A stretch of DNA of 64,000 nucleotides, taken from contig SPDT01000007.1 in the NCBI GenBank assembly GCA_008477525.1, positions 3,968,001 to 4,032,000 of the forward strand. Reading direction: 5' to 3'. This DNA is from Hypomyces perniciosus. Lineage: Eukaryota; Ascomycota; Sordariomycetes; Hypocreales; Hypocreaceae. Positions 35,401 through 45,758 of this stretch are shown one piece after another. The notes under the pieces are model-generated. The model was given only the letters and a program-made list of their open reading frames with translations. It did not search any database and had not been told where the DNA came from. A program made the translations under genes and the position numbers. How positions within the stretch are numbered: position 1 is the stretch's first letter; the number at the start of each line of letters is the position of its first letter.

Positions 35401-36592
35401 TAACGAATATGAAGGAATTTGGGGTCTCCCAGCATATGTGATGCAGGGTGCCTTTGCGGAGGTCAACAAGGTTCTAGCGAGGAGCGTTCAAAACTACATC
35501 ATCACTTCGAGAGTCGTACAGGGGCAGCGCGACTTCAACAAAGCGTCGGAAGGAGAGAAAGCCGATATTGTGAGGCGGTGGAATAACGATGTGAGGTTCG
35601 ACTTGAAGAACTTTCACATGATGAAGAGGAAAGAAGCAGCAACAGAGAAGGCTCCAGCCGGGACGACGGGGCCAACAATTGATGCAGGCGAGTCTGTTTC
35701 GTCTGCGTTTTCCCGTCCTCAGACGAGCTGGCGACAGACACGTCACCTCTCATCGGATGAGAAGAAGCAACTGCGTCTCCAGAAGGAGTATTGGAAGAAG
35801 GGCATCATCGATGCACCGGTTCCGGAATCAAGCGGTTCTAGTGCACGAACAAGCACATCTACCGATAAAGAGTATGAGGAGGCTATTCGAGAATCAGTAA
35901 GGGAAACGTCCCGTGGCGATGCGGAGGAAGATGCCAGGATTGAGGCAGCCATTCGAGAGAGCATTCAGGCTGTTCGACAACGAGGTGACTTGCCTGATCC
36001 CGTGCCAATCTCCTTGGACAGCAAGCATCCAAGTCTGTTCGAAGATGCCGAGTACCAAATCACAGATGAGGAATACCAAGACCTCATCGAAAAAGCCATC
36101 CACGAAAGCTTGATGGGCCGCGCCGAGCATTTGTCTCTATCGCAAGAGTCTGGAGTCGTCGAGTTTGGCGCGAGGGGCATGGGTCCTGTTGCTCACCATG
36201 ATTCCTCATCCGGTCCACCTGATAGTGACGAAGAAGAGGAATTGAAACGCGCCATAGAGGAGTCTCGCAACATGCGTGCTCCGCCACCTCCGGATGCGTC
36301 TGGTGAGGAGGACGAGCTCCAGCGAGCTATTGAAGCCTCAAAGGATGAGATGGAGCAAGCGCAGAGCCAACGAACGGAGGAGGAGATTGTGATGGAGTAT
36401 GTGAAAAAGCAGAGCTTGGCAGAGGAAGAGTTCAGGAAGCAGCAGTTGGCCAAGGGTAAGGGGAAGGCCGCTCATGAGAACCATGACGATGACGATGACG
36501 ATGACGACGACGAACTTAAGAGGGCCATTGAAGAGAGTCTGAAGCTGAGTAAGGGGGATAGTTCAGGACCGTCGGGATATGCAAGGCAATAG
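32421..36592 (+). CDS. sterol/lipid glycosyltransferase with VPS13-like motif and UIM array
   Basis: Six exons: 32421-32637, 32734-33391, 33450-33686, 33739-34506, 34560-35362 and 35415-36592, giving 1286 residues. Phases agree throughout. The catalytic part is GT28/GT1 sterol-glucosyltransferase-like. It has VGSRGDVQPFVALGKVL near residue 135 and, near 487-515, [31 protein letters not shown], split here as [11 protein letters not shown] and [16 protein letters not shown]. No PH or GRAM domain is seen, unlike Atg26. A disordered Ser/Thr-rich linker leads to GLVMQPIRGAQKEGAGG and GIGKGIGGLIAKPAAG, which resemble the C-terminal region of VPS13. About residues 1045-1270 hold six AIxxS ubiquitin-interacting motif cores. 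UDP-glucose transfer to a membrane lipid is likely; the acceptor is inferred. The tail suggests membrane and ubiquitin recruitment. Confidence 0.85.
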
Positions 36593-37394
36593 TTGGAGTT
36601 ATGAGAGGATCTAAAATGGATGCATGAATGCTAGAGGGATATGTCCACATAGGATACCCACGCAAGTATCGAAGGACAATGGTTTCTTCATTTCATCCCC
36701 TCGATTCCTCGTATCCTATCAAAAACATTCAAGTCGGCCGTCTAGATACCGGAGGAGACGTTACACCTAAACGAGTAAGCTATATGAATCAAAGCCGCAA
36801 GCCTCTAATAATCAAATGGCCGACTTGGAGTTGCTCCTTTTCTATAGGAAGAAAATCAATCCCATCAGCTTCCCCAAGTCCACCAAAAAGAGGGTCTGTC
36901 ATACGGACAAGGAACTCAATCCTCATTCTCGCCGAGAACCCTTCCCCCTGAACTGACTTGCTCGCGTCTCGCTCCGTCACTGAGCAACGCACTCCTCAAT
37001 GTACGACCTCGACAGCACCATGATCGGTTCGCCAATCGCTGTGCTAGTGTCATGCATTGCCGCTTCTCTCGCACACATATATGTCCACCAAGTCGACCGA
37101 CGTGCCCCCAGGTATGAATTGTCTTACTGTCGCGCCAAGCAGGGCAATATGCCAACATCCGCTTAATCCAATGACCCATGCCATTAGAGTATGGCTTTAT
37201 AAGTTGGCTTGAATGATTGAAGTAGTAATTCATCAATATTTGGCAACCTTCTGGCATTTTCCTATACGCCACGCTGAATGGCTATCCTTGAAGAAGATAG
37301 GGAAGTGTCAATGTCGATCTCCCGTAGGTGTGCGACATGCATTAGTATCTCAGCCCTTGCCTCCTGCCTGTGCGATGTTCCCAACGTCTCAGCT
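36593..37394. other. intergenic region between convergent genes
   Basis: About 800 bases holding the 3' flanks of the glycosyltransferase and zinc-ribbon genes. No other gene was supported. Confidence 0.5.
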
Positions 37395-37840
37395 CTAGCC
37401 ATATCTTGCTGGTGGGTGTCCTTGATACGGTTGCTGATATCCTTGCTGAGGCGGAGGATAATGTTGGCCGCCACCTCCGCCGCCATTGACCATGGCTTGG
37501 ACGTCAGGCCGGTTGTGCAGAGGTTGTTTGAAGTTACAAATATGGCAGACAACCTCTATGTAACCAGAAATTGTGAAGGGGACAACGGGCTGGGGTGATT
37601 GTTAGTATATCCTGTTTAGAAGCAATAAGCGGCGGATGCGAACAGCGAGATGCCAGTTACAGAACGCCACGCAAAAGGGCAAATCGAAAGACTCACGATG
37701 AAGCAAAATGTGAAAAAAGGGCGGCTCTTTATGACGCGACCGGACATGTTGCCACAGTTGTGGCATTGGCAGATGATGCCTTCATAGCCCTTGACGTCGC
37801 TCCGGAAGGTGGTCTCACCACAGACGAAGAAGAAGAACAT
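37395..37840 (-). CDS. small zinc-ribbon protein
   Basis: Two exons on the minus strand, 37840-37697 and 37589-37395, joined over a 107-nt intron (GTGAGT donor, TACTAAC branch site, CCCCAG acceptor), giving 112 residues. Four Cys pairs or singles form a ribbon: FFVCGE near residue 7, IICQCHNCGN near 24-29, and VVCHICNF in the second exon. Between them lies the conserved stretch GRVIKSRPFFTFCFI followed by PVVPFTISGY. The C-terminal tail is Gly/Gln/Pro/Tyr-rich (GGGGGGQHYPPPQQGY). It resembles fungal zinc-ribbon-15 proteins of unknown function. Each half alone is short, and the correct second exon is in a different frame from the longest open frame there. It is divergent from rpp1. Confidence 0.82.
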
Positions 37841-38564
37841 GGCTGCTTGCGATCACAGATGGGTGAACTCGTACAAGTCGTTCGCGATCTCGGTGTCTGC
37901 GTAATCAAATATGGTGGCCTTGCACGCGTCTAAACCTGGCGAGTTGAATCTAGACCAGGTGTGCTGTTGTTATTGGTAGTAGGATGCGGTGGTATAAGCG
38001 ATAGCGCTGGACTGAGAGCTTGAGTGAGTGAAAACCCCGTGGCCAGAAGGCTGCAGCCAAGATGATGGAGGTCTGATGAAGAAAAATAGATTGCCAGAGG
38101 TTGGATATATCTATCGGTCGAGCACAGCCACCTCGTTTGTGCGGAGGAGCATACGTGTGCGCCAAGCCAGAGGCTGATGCCGCTGAGGTTCTCGTGCGAA
38201 GCGGTGACGGCTAGTGCTCTTGTGATGCTGAAGCTAGGTTCCTAGAGCTATCGCTGAAGCTGAGGTCACAGCCACTACAAGCGCTAAAGCTAGCCTAAAA
38301 CCGTGCCGTCGGCTCAATTCCGCATGCGGCTCCGTTCCCCGGATCCATCAATACTAAGTAATAGTAGTAGTAAAATACACTTCTAGAAATCCTTTCACTT
38401 GCATACACTTCTTCAACCACCTCGAGATACGAAACGCATCGCCAACGAATACACACATTGTGGCGCGGAGAGTTTACGACGGACCGCTATTACTCCAGGT
38501 GACAATTGCGCTGTCGTGATGTCTCGCTAGCGAAATCGAGATCCTCCGACCTCCAACCTCCGCC
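37841..38564. promoter_or_regulatory. divergent promoter region of zinc-ribbon and rpp1 genes
   Basis: About 720 bases between opposed starts. No specific site recognised; a short TAG/TAA-rich repeat lies near 38360. Confidence 0.45.
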
Positions 38565-39473
38565 ATGCTCTACGATCTCAACATCGCCTGGTCTCCGGCC
38601 ACGAGTCCAGAGCGGTTGCTCCAGACACTCTCCGTTGCCTCCTCCCTTGGCTACGCCACTGTCGCCCTCAACCACACCCTCGAACTGCCGTTCCCCGCGA
38701 ATCCCACATCGCCATTCCCGCCGCTGCCTCCAACCTCTTCCTCCGCCAAACTCCCACATATCCTCCATCGCGCCACTCTCCCCCTCGCAGATCCCGCTGC
38801 CTCCAACTACCGCCTCCCCTCCCTCGTCAACGTCTACGACCTCCTCGCCATCCGGCCCCTCACCGAGAAGGCCTTCCAAAACGCCTGCCTCACCCTCGAC
38901 ATACCCCTCATATCCCTCGACCTCACACAGCACTTCCCGTTCTACTTCCGGCCCAAGCCGTGCATGGCTGCCGTGACGCGCGGCGTGCGCTTCGAGATTT
39001 GTTATTCGCAGGCTTTGGCTGCTGACCAGAGGGGTCGTGCCAACTTTATCGCAAATGCGTCCAATCTCATCCGGGCGACGAGAGGGAGGGGCATCATATT
39101 AAGTAGTGAGGCCAAGACCGCGTTGGGATTGCGGGCTCCGGCAGATGTTGTCAACTTGTTGGATGTGTGGGGATTGCCGAGCGAGAAGGCCATGGAGGGA
39201 TTGCGATCAATACCAAGGAGTGTCGTGGTCAACGAGGGTCTCAAGAGGAACGGCTTCAGGGGTGTCATAGACATCGTCCAGGTAGCCAAGAAGAATGCAG
39301 CCATTGGTGACCAAGAAGATGATCAGAGTTCAGCACCGGAGAAACCCGGGAAGAAGGGGAAGAACCAGAAGCGCAAAAACGGCGAGGAGGACGCTCAACC
39401 CGTGAGCAAACGGCAAGCAAAGAAAATGAAGCTAGCTGCGCGAACAGCAGCTCCAGAAAAAAGGGGGACATGA
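38565..39473 (+). CDS. RPP1: RNase P/MRP subunit Rpp1 (p30)
   Basis: Single-exon gene of 302 residues. The RNase P p30 family is recognisable by the start MLYDLNIAW, the LGYATVALNHT strand and the block VYDLLAIRPLTEKAFQNAC. TLDIPLISLDLTQHFPFYF and GVRFEICYSQAL follow, with NLIRATRGRGIILSSEA and APADVVNLLDVWGL. The fold is a TIM-like barrel. The last 60 residues are Lys/Glu-rich with basic clusters (KKGKNQKRK and KRQAKKMK) likely to serve as nuclear localisation and RNA-binding tail. Rpp1 is a shared protein subunit of nuclear RNase P (pre-tRNA 5' processing) and RNase MRP (pre-rRNA processing). The start agrees with the family. Confidence 0.93.
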   Translation: MLYDLNIAWSPATSPERLLQTLSVASSLGYATVALNHTLELPFPANPTSPFPPLPPTSSSAKLPHILHRATLPLADPAASNYRLPSLVNVYDLLAIRPLTEKAFQNACLTLDIPLISLDLTQHFPFYFRPKPCMAAVTRGVRFEICYSQALAADQRGRANFIANASNLIRATRGRGIILSSEAKTALGLRAPADVVNLLDVWGLPSEKAMEGLRSIPRSVVVNEGLKRNGFRGVIDIVQVAKKNAAIGDQEDDQSSAPEKPGKKGKNQKRKNGEEDAQPVSKRQAKKMKLAARTAAPEKRGT

Positions 39474-39725
39474 TTTTTCTTCCAGTCAAGGTTCCAAAAG
39501 AGAAAAGGCGAAAATGATACCCATTAGACAAGGAAATGAGGATGGTATTTTGAAAAATGCTCTACTATAGAGTAATGCAAGAACTGAAATGATATCTAAA
39601 TTACCCATGACTATATCAAGTGATATACTCTCCCATCCGCGATTGGCTTTTCCTCTCGTCTCCCAATATCTCCACCCGTCCCTAGGTATTACAACAACAC
39701 AACGCGATCTTCCATCTCTCAGACC

Positions 39726-41214
39726 CTATAGTCGCCCTATAATCAGGGTTGGCCCTGCTTGGGCCGCTGTTGGTGTGGGCGCAAATCTACCAAGGTTGCC
39801 CAGATCAAGCTGGCTTTTGAGATCATATCCCTGGAGGTTAGCCGGCGGTAGAGAAAAGGCCATGAATCCGTTGTTTGTAGGGTTTGGAAGCAGGTCGCCG
39901 TCTGGCTCAGGGGTATTTGTCACGAGGCTGCCTAGTGCGAGACTGGTTGCGAAACCGGTGGCGGGAGTACCCATGTTCAAGGTAGAACTTGCTGGGATAA
40001 CGGTGATTGCTGAAGCGAACGTGGGTGCAGCTGTGTCGGAAGAAGTTGTCGGCGTTGAGGTCGAGGAAGAATCCGTTGCGGAGGCGCTGCTGGTGTCGGC
40101 GGTAGATGTAGATGGCTCTACAACTGAGGCTGTGGTGTCCGCTGAGCTGGTTACGGCAGATGTTGTGGTTACGGCTGCTGAGGAGATATCCGTGCTAGGG
40201 TTGGTAGTTTCTACAGTAGACGTTGACTGAGCTGCATCACTTGTGGTTGTTGAGGTGGTTTGAGCATCTGTGCTTGACGTCGTGGCTGCAGGAGGAGGAG
40301 GTGATGGTGGCTCACTCGTCGACGTGGTTGCCGGAGGAGGCGGAGGCGGAGGAGCCTCAGATGAAGTCGTCGTCGGAGCTGGAGGGGGTGGGAGAGGCTC
40401 ACTAGTCGTCGTTGTTGCAGGCGGTGGCGGTGGGAAGGACGAGGAAGAAGGAGGGGAAGAAGAGGAAGAAGGAGGGGAAGAAGAGGAAACCGATGTGGCC
40501 TCGGACGAAGTTGATGGAGGCGGCGGTGGTGGTGGAGGAGGAGGGGGAGGAGCTGATGTAGCTGGAGAAGGAAGAGGAGCCCCGGACGAAGTCGACTGAG
40601 GAGGTAGTGGAGGCGGAGATTGAGAGCTATTGGCTGGAGGAGGTGGAGGTGGTGGTGATGGTTGAGTTGCTACTGGGGGCGTCGTTGTGTCCGCAGGAGG
40701 TGGGTTTGCCGGAGATGATTGCGAGACAATGGGAGCAGCAGAACCTGGGGCGATTGTTAACATCATGGTGCCGATGTTTTCCATTTCCAAATGCCATTCT
40801 ACTCACTCTGGCTGAAGGTGGTCGTCGGCAGCAAGGAAGCGGCGATTGGTATCGTGGAGACGCCCACTCCGTTGCCATCCGCATTTGTCGTGGCCTCCAC
40901 AGCCGCTTGGGAACTTGTCGTGGCCTCCGGGGCTTGGGCGGCTTGGCTACCATCGACCGTGGTAGTTATGGTGGTGATAACAGCAGGTTTGCCTCCTCCA
41001 TTAACAGCACTTTCGCCGCCGCCGAACAACTGTCCCAATCCCAGTTGGTCCAGGATGGAATCCCTCTTCATTACTTTGCCATTGACATTGCGGTTAATGG
41101 CGGCTCCCTATTTCTTGTGAGATTCTCATTCTCCCCATGTTGTTTTCTGATGATGGGACTACATACCTGAACCACGGATGAAGCAATCAGGATGTGAAAG
41201 ATGGCGGACCTCAT
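39726..41214 (-). CDS. secreted or wall-associated Pro/Ser/Thr-rich protein
   Basis: Three exons on the minus strand: 41214-41167, 41065-40807 and 40744-39726, giving 441 residues. The first exon encodes MRSAIFHILIASSVVQ, a plausible signal peptide. The second starts RDSILDQLGLGQLFGGG. The third begins in SSAAPIVSQSSP and contains long polyproline tracts alternating with Ser/Thr-rich stretches, ending in a less biased C-terminus without a GPI-type hydrophobic tail. No catalytic motif is seen. Heavy O-glycosylation and a wall or extracellular location are inferred from composition. The second intron uses GTGAGT, the only donor that keeps phase. The first acceptor (GAAG at 41066) was chosen because the other candidate gives an immediate stop; this junction and the start (an upstream Met lies at 41283) are the weak points. 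Confidence 0.6.
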
Positions 41215-42489
41215 CCTAAGAGTCGTGGATCTCCCAGGAGATGACACAACCCAACAGATGAGAAACCAGAAGAAAATATACACGATGGAACCGAAGAGAA
41301 GGTGAACGAGAGTGATTATGCAACAGCCCAGCCGTTGGTCTTAATTCGCAGACATGGGATCAACCCGTTGAAGATGAATGAATGGCAACAAGCTTTGCTT
41401 TGAAAAAAAAAAAAAAAAAAGAAAGAAAGACAGCGTCAGAGCCCGTTGACCCGAACGTCGGGAAAGCAAGATGACGACAACAAAGCCTAAAAGAATGAAC
41501 TCTAGAAACAACCGAAGAGGGAAACCGTTAAAGAAAAAGAGAAAGAGAGAGAGTGAAAAAGCAGAAAGCTTGACGGTGAGGCAGCAAAAGGCCATGAATT
41601 GTTTCGTTTCTTAGTCTACTGCGGTTCATGGTAAAACAACATTCATGCAACAGCCACCGTTACGCTCTCTCTCTCCTCGCCTTATTCCTTGTTTTTGCCT
41701 GTTTGGCCCCCTCCTTTCCCTCCGAGACGTCGCATTTGGGTGAATCATATGTGGTGATGCGGTTGCCAAGGCCCATATTCGGGCAGAGAATCTGAAGCTC
41801 AAGCCGCTGTATGTGGCGTCGTGGGTTTAGACTATGTTAGCAATGCTATGCCCTTGGCGTGATCTAACAGGGATGTGAGACAACAGTCAGACAACTCCTG
41901 TTAGAGGCGGCTCGTCGTGGTTCCAAGGCTAGACAATACGTGTCGCCGAAGTCGCAATGCTAAAATTACAGATAACGGGGAATTGAATCGGGATCAAACA
42001 ATATGGAATTGTAACCTGTACATACTCCGTACTTCGTGCGTTGGGATGATATGCCGGATCTGTGAGCCAGGAGTGGCGATACGATACTCCATGTCAGAAC
42101 CGCTGTATGAGCCGATGCCAGCACGCGTGTTGTGTCTACGAGTAGGGATGAGCTGAGCTGAGATATTAAAACGTTACTTAATATTATTTGCCAAGAGATA
42201 GTATATGATAATACTCGTATCAGTGCGAAATCAAGAATCACAATCGCCTTTTAGAGATTGAACTCTGACCATCGGAGCTCCGTGTGGCCGTTCCGATCGG
42301 CACGGAGCATTACTGAATACTCCGTACGGAGTACCTCGGGATGGATTCGACCCTCAGACACCACAATCGGTGCGCTGTCCATAATGAAAAGTGTCTGAAG
42401 CTCTTGTAATAGAGTCATAGACATCTGATCTGATATTATTACGAGTACTACAATTTCACGCAGCAGATTAATCGGGTTCGAAAGTCCAG
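41215..42489. other. divergent intergenic region, Pro-rich protein gene and DUF1295 gene
   Basis: About 1.28 kb. It holds a poly-A/GAAA run (about 41402-41430), a TACTCCGTAC motif (42023-42032) and a perfect 16-bp palindrome TACTCCGTACGGAGTA (42318-42333). No gene was supported. Confidence 0.5.
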
Positions 42490-43638
42490 ATGGCCACAGT
42501 TCATGTGTTGGACGACTACTATCTTGCCATCACGGCCATCATCACCATTGCATATCAGCTCTTCTCCTTCTCTATTGCATTCTCCTTCAAATTCGATAAA
42601 CTCACCGGTTCGCTGCCATTCTCTCATAAGCGCATCCTCTCCAACGAACCCAACTAACTAACATATATGGTAGACTTTGCCGGAGGCACCAACTTCGCCA
42701 TCCTCGCCATCATCACCCTCTCACTCAGTGGCCACCACCACACCCGCCAACTCGTCGCCTCCGTCTTCCTCATGTTATGGGTCCTACGCCTCTCTGCCTT
42801 CTTACTCTTCCGCGTCCTCAAAACCGGGAAAGATGACCGCTTCGACGATATGCGCGACAAGTTCTTCCCCTTTCTCGGCTTCTGGATCTTTCAGATGCTC
42901 TGGGTATGGACAGTCTCCCTGCCTGTTACGGTGCTTAATTCTCCCGCTGTAACGCGCTATCCGCAGCACGACTTTGGCACTAGAAGAGACATTGCGGGTG
43001 TGGTGCTGTATGTCGTCGGCTTGTTTATGGAGACTGTGAGTGATGCGCAAAGGTAGAGGTTCCGAAGCACCCATGATGGTAAGGCGGTTTGCGACAAGGG
43101 CTTGTTTGCCATCTCGCGGCATCCCAACTACTTTGGGGAGATTCTCATCCAGTTCTGTAAGTCCGTTGTCATATCAGCCAGGCGATGGCCGAGTGGGGAA
43201 ACCAGGACTAATGAATAAACCGCAGCCATCTACATGATTGCCGTCTCCCCCGCAGCGGATGGCCATGTCCGTGGACAAGCCTTCAAGGCTCTCTACGCGA
43301 CCATAATAGGTCCCATACTGCTTACCCTTCTGCTCATGTTCGTCTCTGGCCTGCCCCTTTCAGAGCGGCCCAAGGCCAAGGCACGATATGAACAGGGCAA
43401 TAACTGGGAGGGGTACAAGCGGTGGCTGGACCGGACTAGTATCCTCATTCCGTTTCCTCCACAACTGTACGAGAAAATGCCCGTGTTTCTCAAAAGAACC
43501 GTGTTTCTCGAGTTTCCCATGTATGTATTTGACCCGGTCAGGCACTCGGATGCGGCACAGCAAAGGGGCCGGGACCACCAAGAGTATCAAGACGAATCAA
43601 CCGACACAGGGGATAATAGTGGACCGCGTGGTGAGTAG
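42490..43638 (+). pseudogene. DUF1295 steroid-reductase-like membrane protein with in-frame TAG
   Basis: Three exons: 42490-42607, 42674-43156 and 43226-43638. Splice phases agree and would encode 337 residues. One in-frame TAG at 43054-43056 interrupts exon 2, right after SDAQ-Arg and before RFRSTHDGK. The sequence stays homologous-looking on both sides in the same frame: upstream FFPFLGFWIFQMLWVW, downstream ISRHPNYFGEI, the family signature, and a hydrophobic ILLTLLLMFVSGLPL. Several membrane helices are visible. DUF1295 proteins relate to steroid 5-alpha reductases and isoprenylcysteine methyltransferases; substrate unknown. Homologues as I recall them carry Tyr or similar at the stop position. 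Options are a nonsense mutation, a sequencing error, or A-to-I mRNA editing of UAG. The first donor (GTTCGC) is atypical. Confidence 0.7.
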
Positions 43639-43950
43639 AGACTTGTTTAGTGATTATTATTCCATAATGAGATCCGAGACACATGTTCGTGTTTGTATAT
43701 ACGACAATATGCGATAATCATTAGGCCCCTGAATTCCTATGCTGCTTCCCAATGTGTTGGACCTGCTTAATCAATGTTGAAGCCAAACCCCCGGTAACAG
43801 ATAGCATTACAAACCGTGAAAAGGCGAGAATAACCCGCTATGTTACAATATATCACCATCATTGTCAAGTAGTGAAGGACACACAATCATAACACATGTA
43901 TTCCCTCCCTATCACACATCCAGCGACGCACGCGTATGTATACCCCAACA
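43639..43950. other. intergenic region between convergent genes
   Basis: About 310 bases with the 3' flanks of the DUF1295 and GFA-type genes; nothing else seen. Confidence 0.5.
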
Positions 43951-44644
43951 TTAGATTGGAAAGTCTGGCTGGTCCAGCAGCTCATGAGCCTGGCTGTAGC
44001 GTACGTCCACAGCCTCGTCATGGGTCTCGGCGCCCTCCGGGATAGGCACCATGGCGGTCTTGGTCCAGATGTGAATGGCATTACTCCAGTCCAGGCCTTC
44101 GAGACTGCCCGCTTTGACAGACACAACAGTCTTCGTCTTGAGGGAGAGAAAGAAAGAAACCAAAGAGTCAGTGGGAAATGTGCTACAGTGGGGGGGGGGG
44201 GGAAGCAATGTAGCAAGATGGGGGTACATACCGGTGTCATGTGGACGAGCCTGGTTCCGCAATTGCGGCAGAAGTAGCTACGCACAAAACCCTCATCAGC
44301 CATACGGGACTATTTATAGATGCGCTCAACTAACGGAGACATACCAATAAAGCGTCTGGCCTGTTGGCGTTGGCCGTCTGGGGAGGCAGTGAATCCACGT
44401 TAGCCTCAGGAGTTTGCTTGATTCTCTTATACTTCCCTCTTCATCCTAGAATCAGTGGTGTGACCTACGTGTAGCAACTGAGTAGATCCGTCTCCGGAAG
44501 CTTGAACTGGGGGAAAATGGCCGAGGCACCAAAGGCAGAGCCTGTCTGCCTCCTACACTCCAGGCAGTGGCATATGTACAAGGCGAGAGGCTTAGGTAAA
44601 GGCGTCTTGAAGGTGACGGACCCGCATTGGCATCGTGCGTCCAT
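43951..44644 (-). CDS. GFA/CENP-V-type zinc-binding protein
   Basis: Four exons on the minus strand: 44644-44469, 44377-44345, 44277-44232 and 44136-43951, giving 146 residues. The introns are 91, 67 and 95 nt with canonical ends and consistent phase; the second exon has only 33 nt. Zinc ligands are evident: Cys5 and Cys7 in CQCGSVTF, the CHCLEC motif at 25-30 followed by RRQTGSAFGASA, and CRNCGTRL in the third exon. The end has SLEGLDWSNAIHIWTKTAMVPIPEG, the usual family C-terminus. Members of the Gfa family (Mss4-like fold) were named for glutathione-dependent formaldehyde activation, but most fungal members have no proven activity. The third intron holds a run of 13 G (44190-44202, plus strand), prone to sequencing error but outside coding sequence. 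Confidence 0.88.
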
Positions 44645-45758
44645 GATGAGGAACGGTGAGAGAGTATATTGATGATGGATTGATCTGTCGAGAGGCGTAA
44701 AGGGCGAGAAGGACGAGGGCTTTGAGGAACAGAGATGGCGAGCCCAATTTATTCAATTTCCCGTAAACATAATGACAACTGAGTCTCCCAATATGTGTAG
44801 GTGTATATTAGACCAGGTACGGATACTACCGAAGTCGGTGCTGTGACATCAAAAACAAAGAGTAATGATGTGCAGCAAGGATGCAGCGAACCTCCGGCTA
44901 TTGCGGCTTTTAATGGATCCAGTCCCGTCTTTGGTAGCAATCGGCTCCGCTGGCATGGGATAGACAACCGGGGAGAAATTGGAGTTAGAGGAAGTCCTAA
45001 AGAGAGGCTCGTATAATTGTGTAGACCAGTCTTTGCTCAGAGGCGTGATGATTCATAAAAATTGAGTGGTGGAGTGGAGGAGGACAAAAGGAGGGGCAGA
45101 ACAGGAAGAAGAGAGAGAGAGTCAGCAACGTCCATAGCGGAGGCGTTCCGTGACTCATGAATCAGCGGCAGTCGCGCGAAATCACATGAAAATAATCATT
45201 CGAGTGTGAAAAGCTATTTACTTACTTGGGCCTTGTTGATTAATCAATCAATCAGTTGAATTAAGTGGATTCGTCTTTCTCTTCTTCAGTGGATGGACAA
45301 TGTACGAAGTATTCGGCTCTTTCGGTCTACAAGTCTCCAATTACACACAATATCTACTACGTGGCTGCAAGACAGACAATTACGAGATGGTGAATTCCAC
45401 GGCCTGGCATTGGTTGGCGGGCTCTTTCTTAGCATATATTTTGCCCATTTTTCTCGATTTGTAAGATATTACGAAGAGACAAAGCACAGACAGACATTAG
45501 GCCCGATTTCAGGCAATTGATTAGTAGTAATACGCCGTAGTCCTCGTACTTCGTACTCACAAAGTTCGTATCCGAGATTTCCAAGTCGAGACCCCATTTA
45601 ATAACTCTAACTCCAAATATTTTGATATCCGACGGACCGAAGGATAACACTACCGACCCTAGTCCTGGAATAGGGCTGGCCAGCAGGAAGAAGATAGGTA
45701 CCCCCATGTGATATTTCTTACGGCTCTCGCTCGTAATGATTATTGGTGGATCTGATGC
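44645..45758. other. intergenic region upstream of GFA gene
   Basis: About 1.1 kb with no supported gene. It includes TACGAAGTA and TACTTCGTAC-like strings (45303 and 45548), variants of the motif seen elsewhere in the window. Confidence 0.45.

Noticed and set aside
38490..38976. Frames on both strands overlapping the start of rpp1
   Set aside because: They are shadows of the recognised Rpp1 coding sequence.
40223..40599. Gly-rich plus-strand frames opposite the Pro-rich gene
   Set aside because: They are the complement of polyproline codons. The minus strand has a signal peptide exon and consistent splice phases.
43052..43082. A tiny intron removing the TAG of the DUF1295 gene
   Set aside because: It would be about 30 nt, below the usual minimum, lacks a branch site and would delete the conserved RFRS segment.
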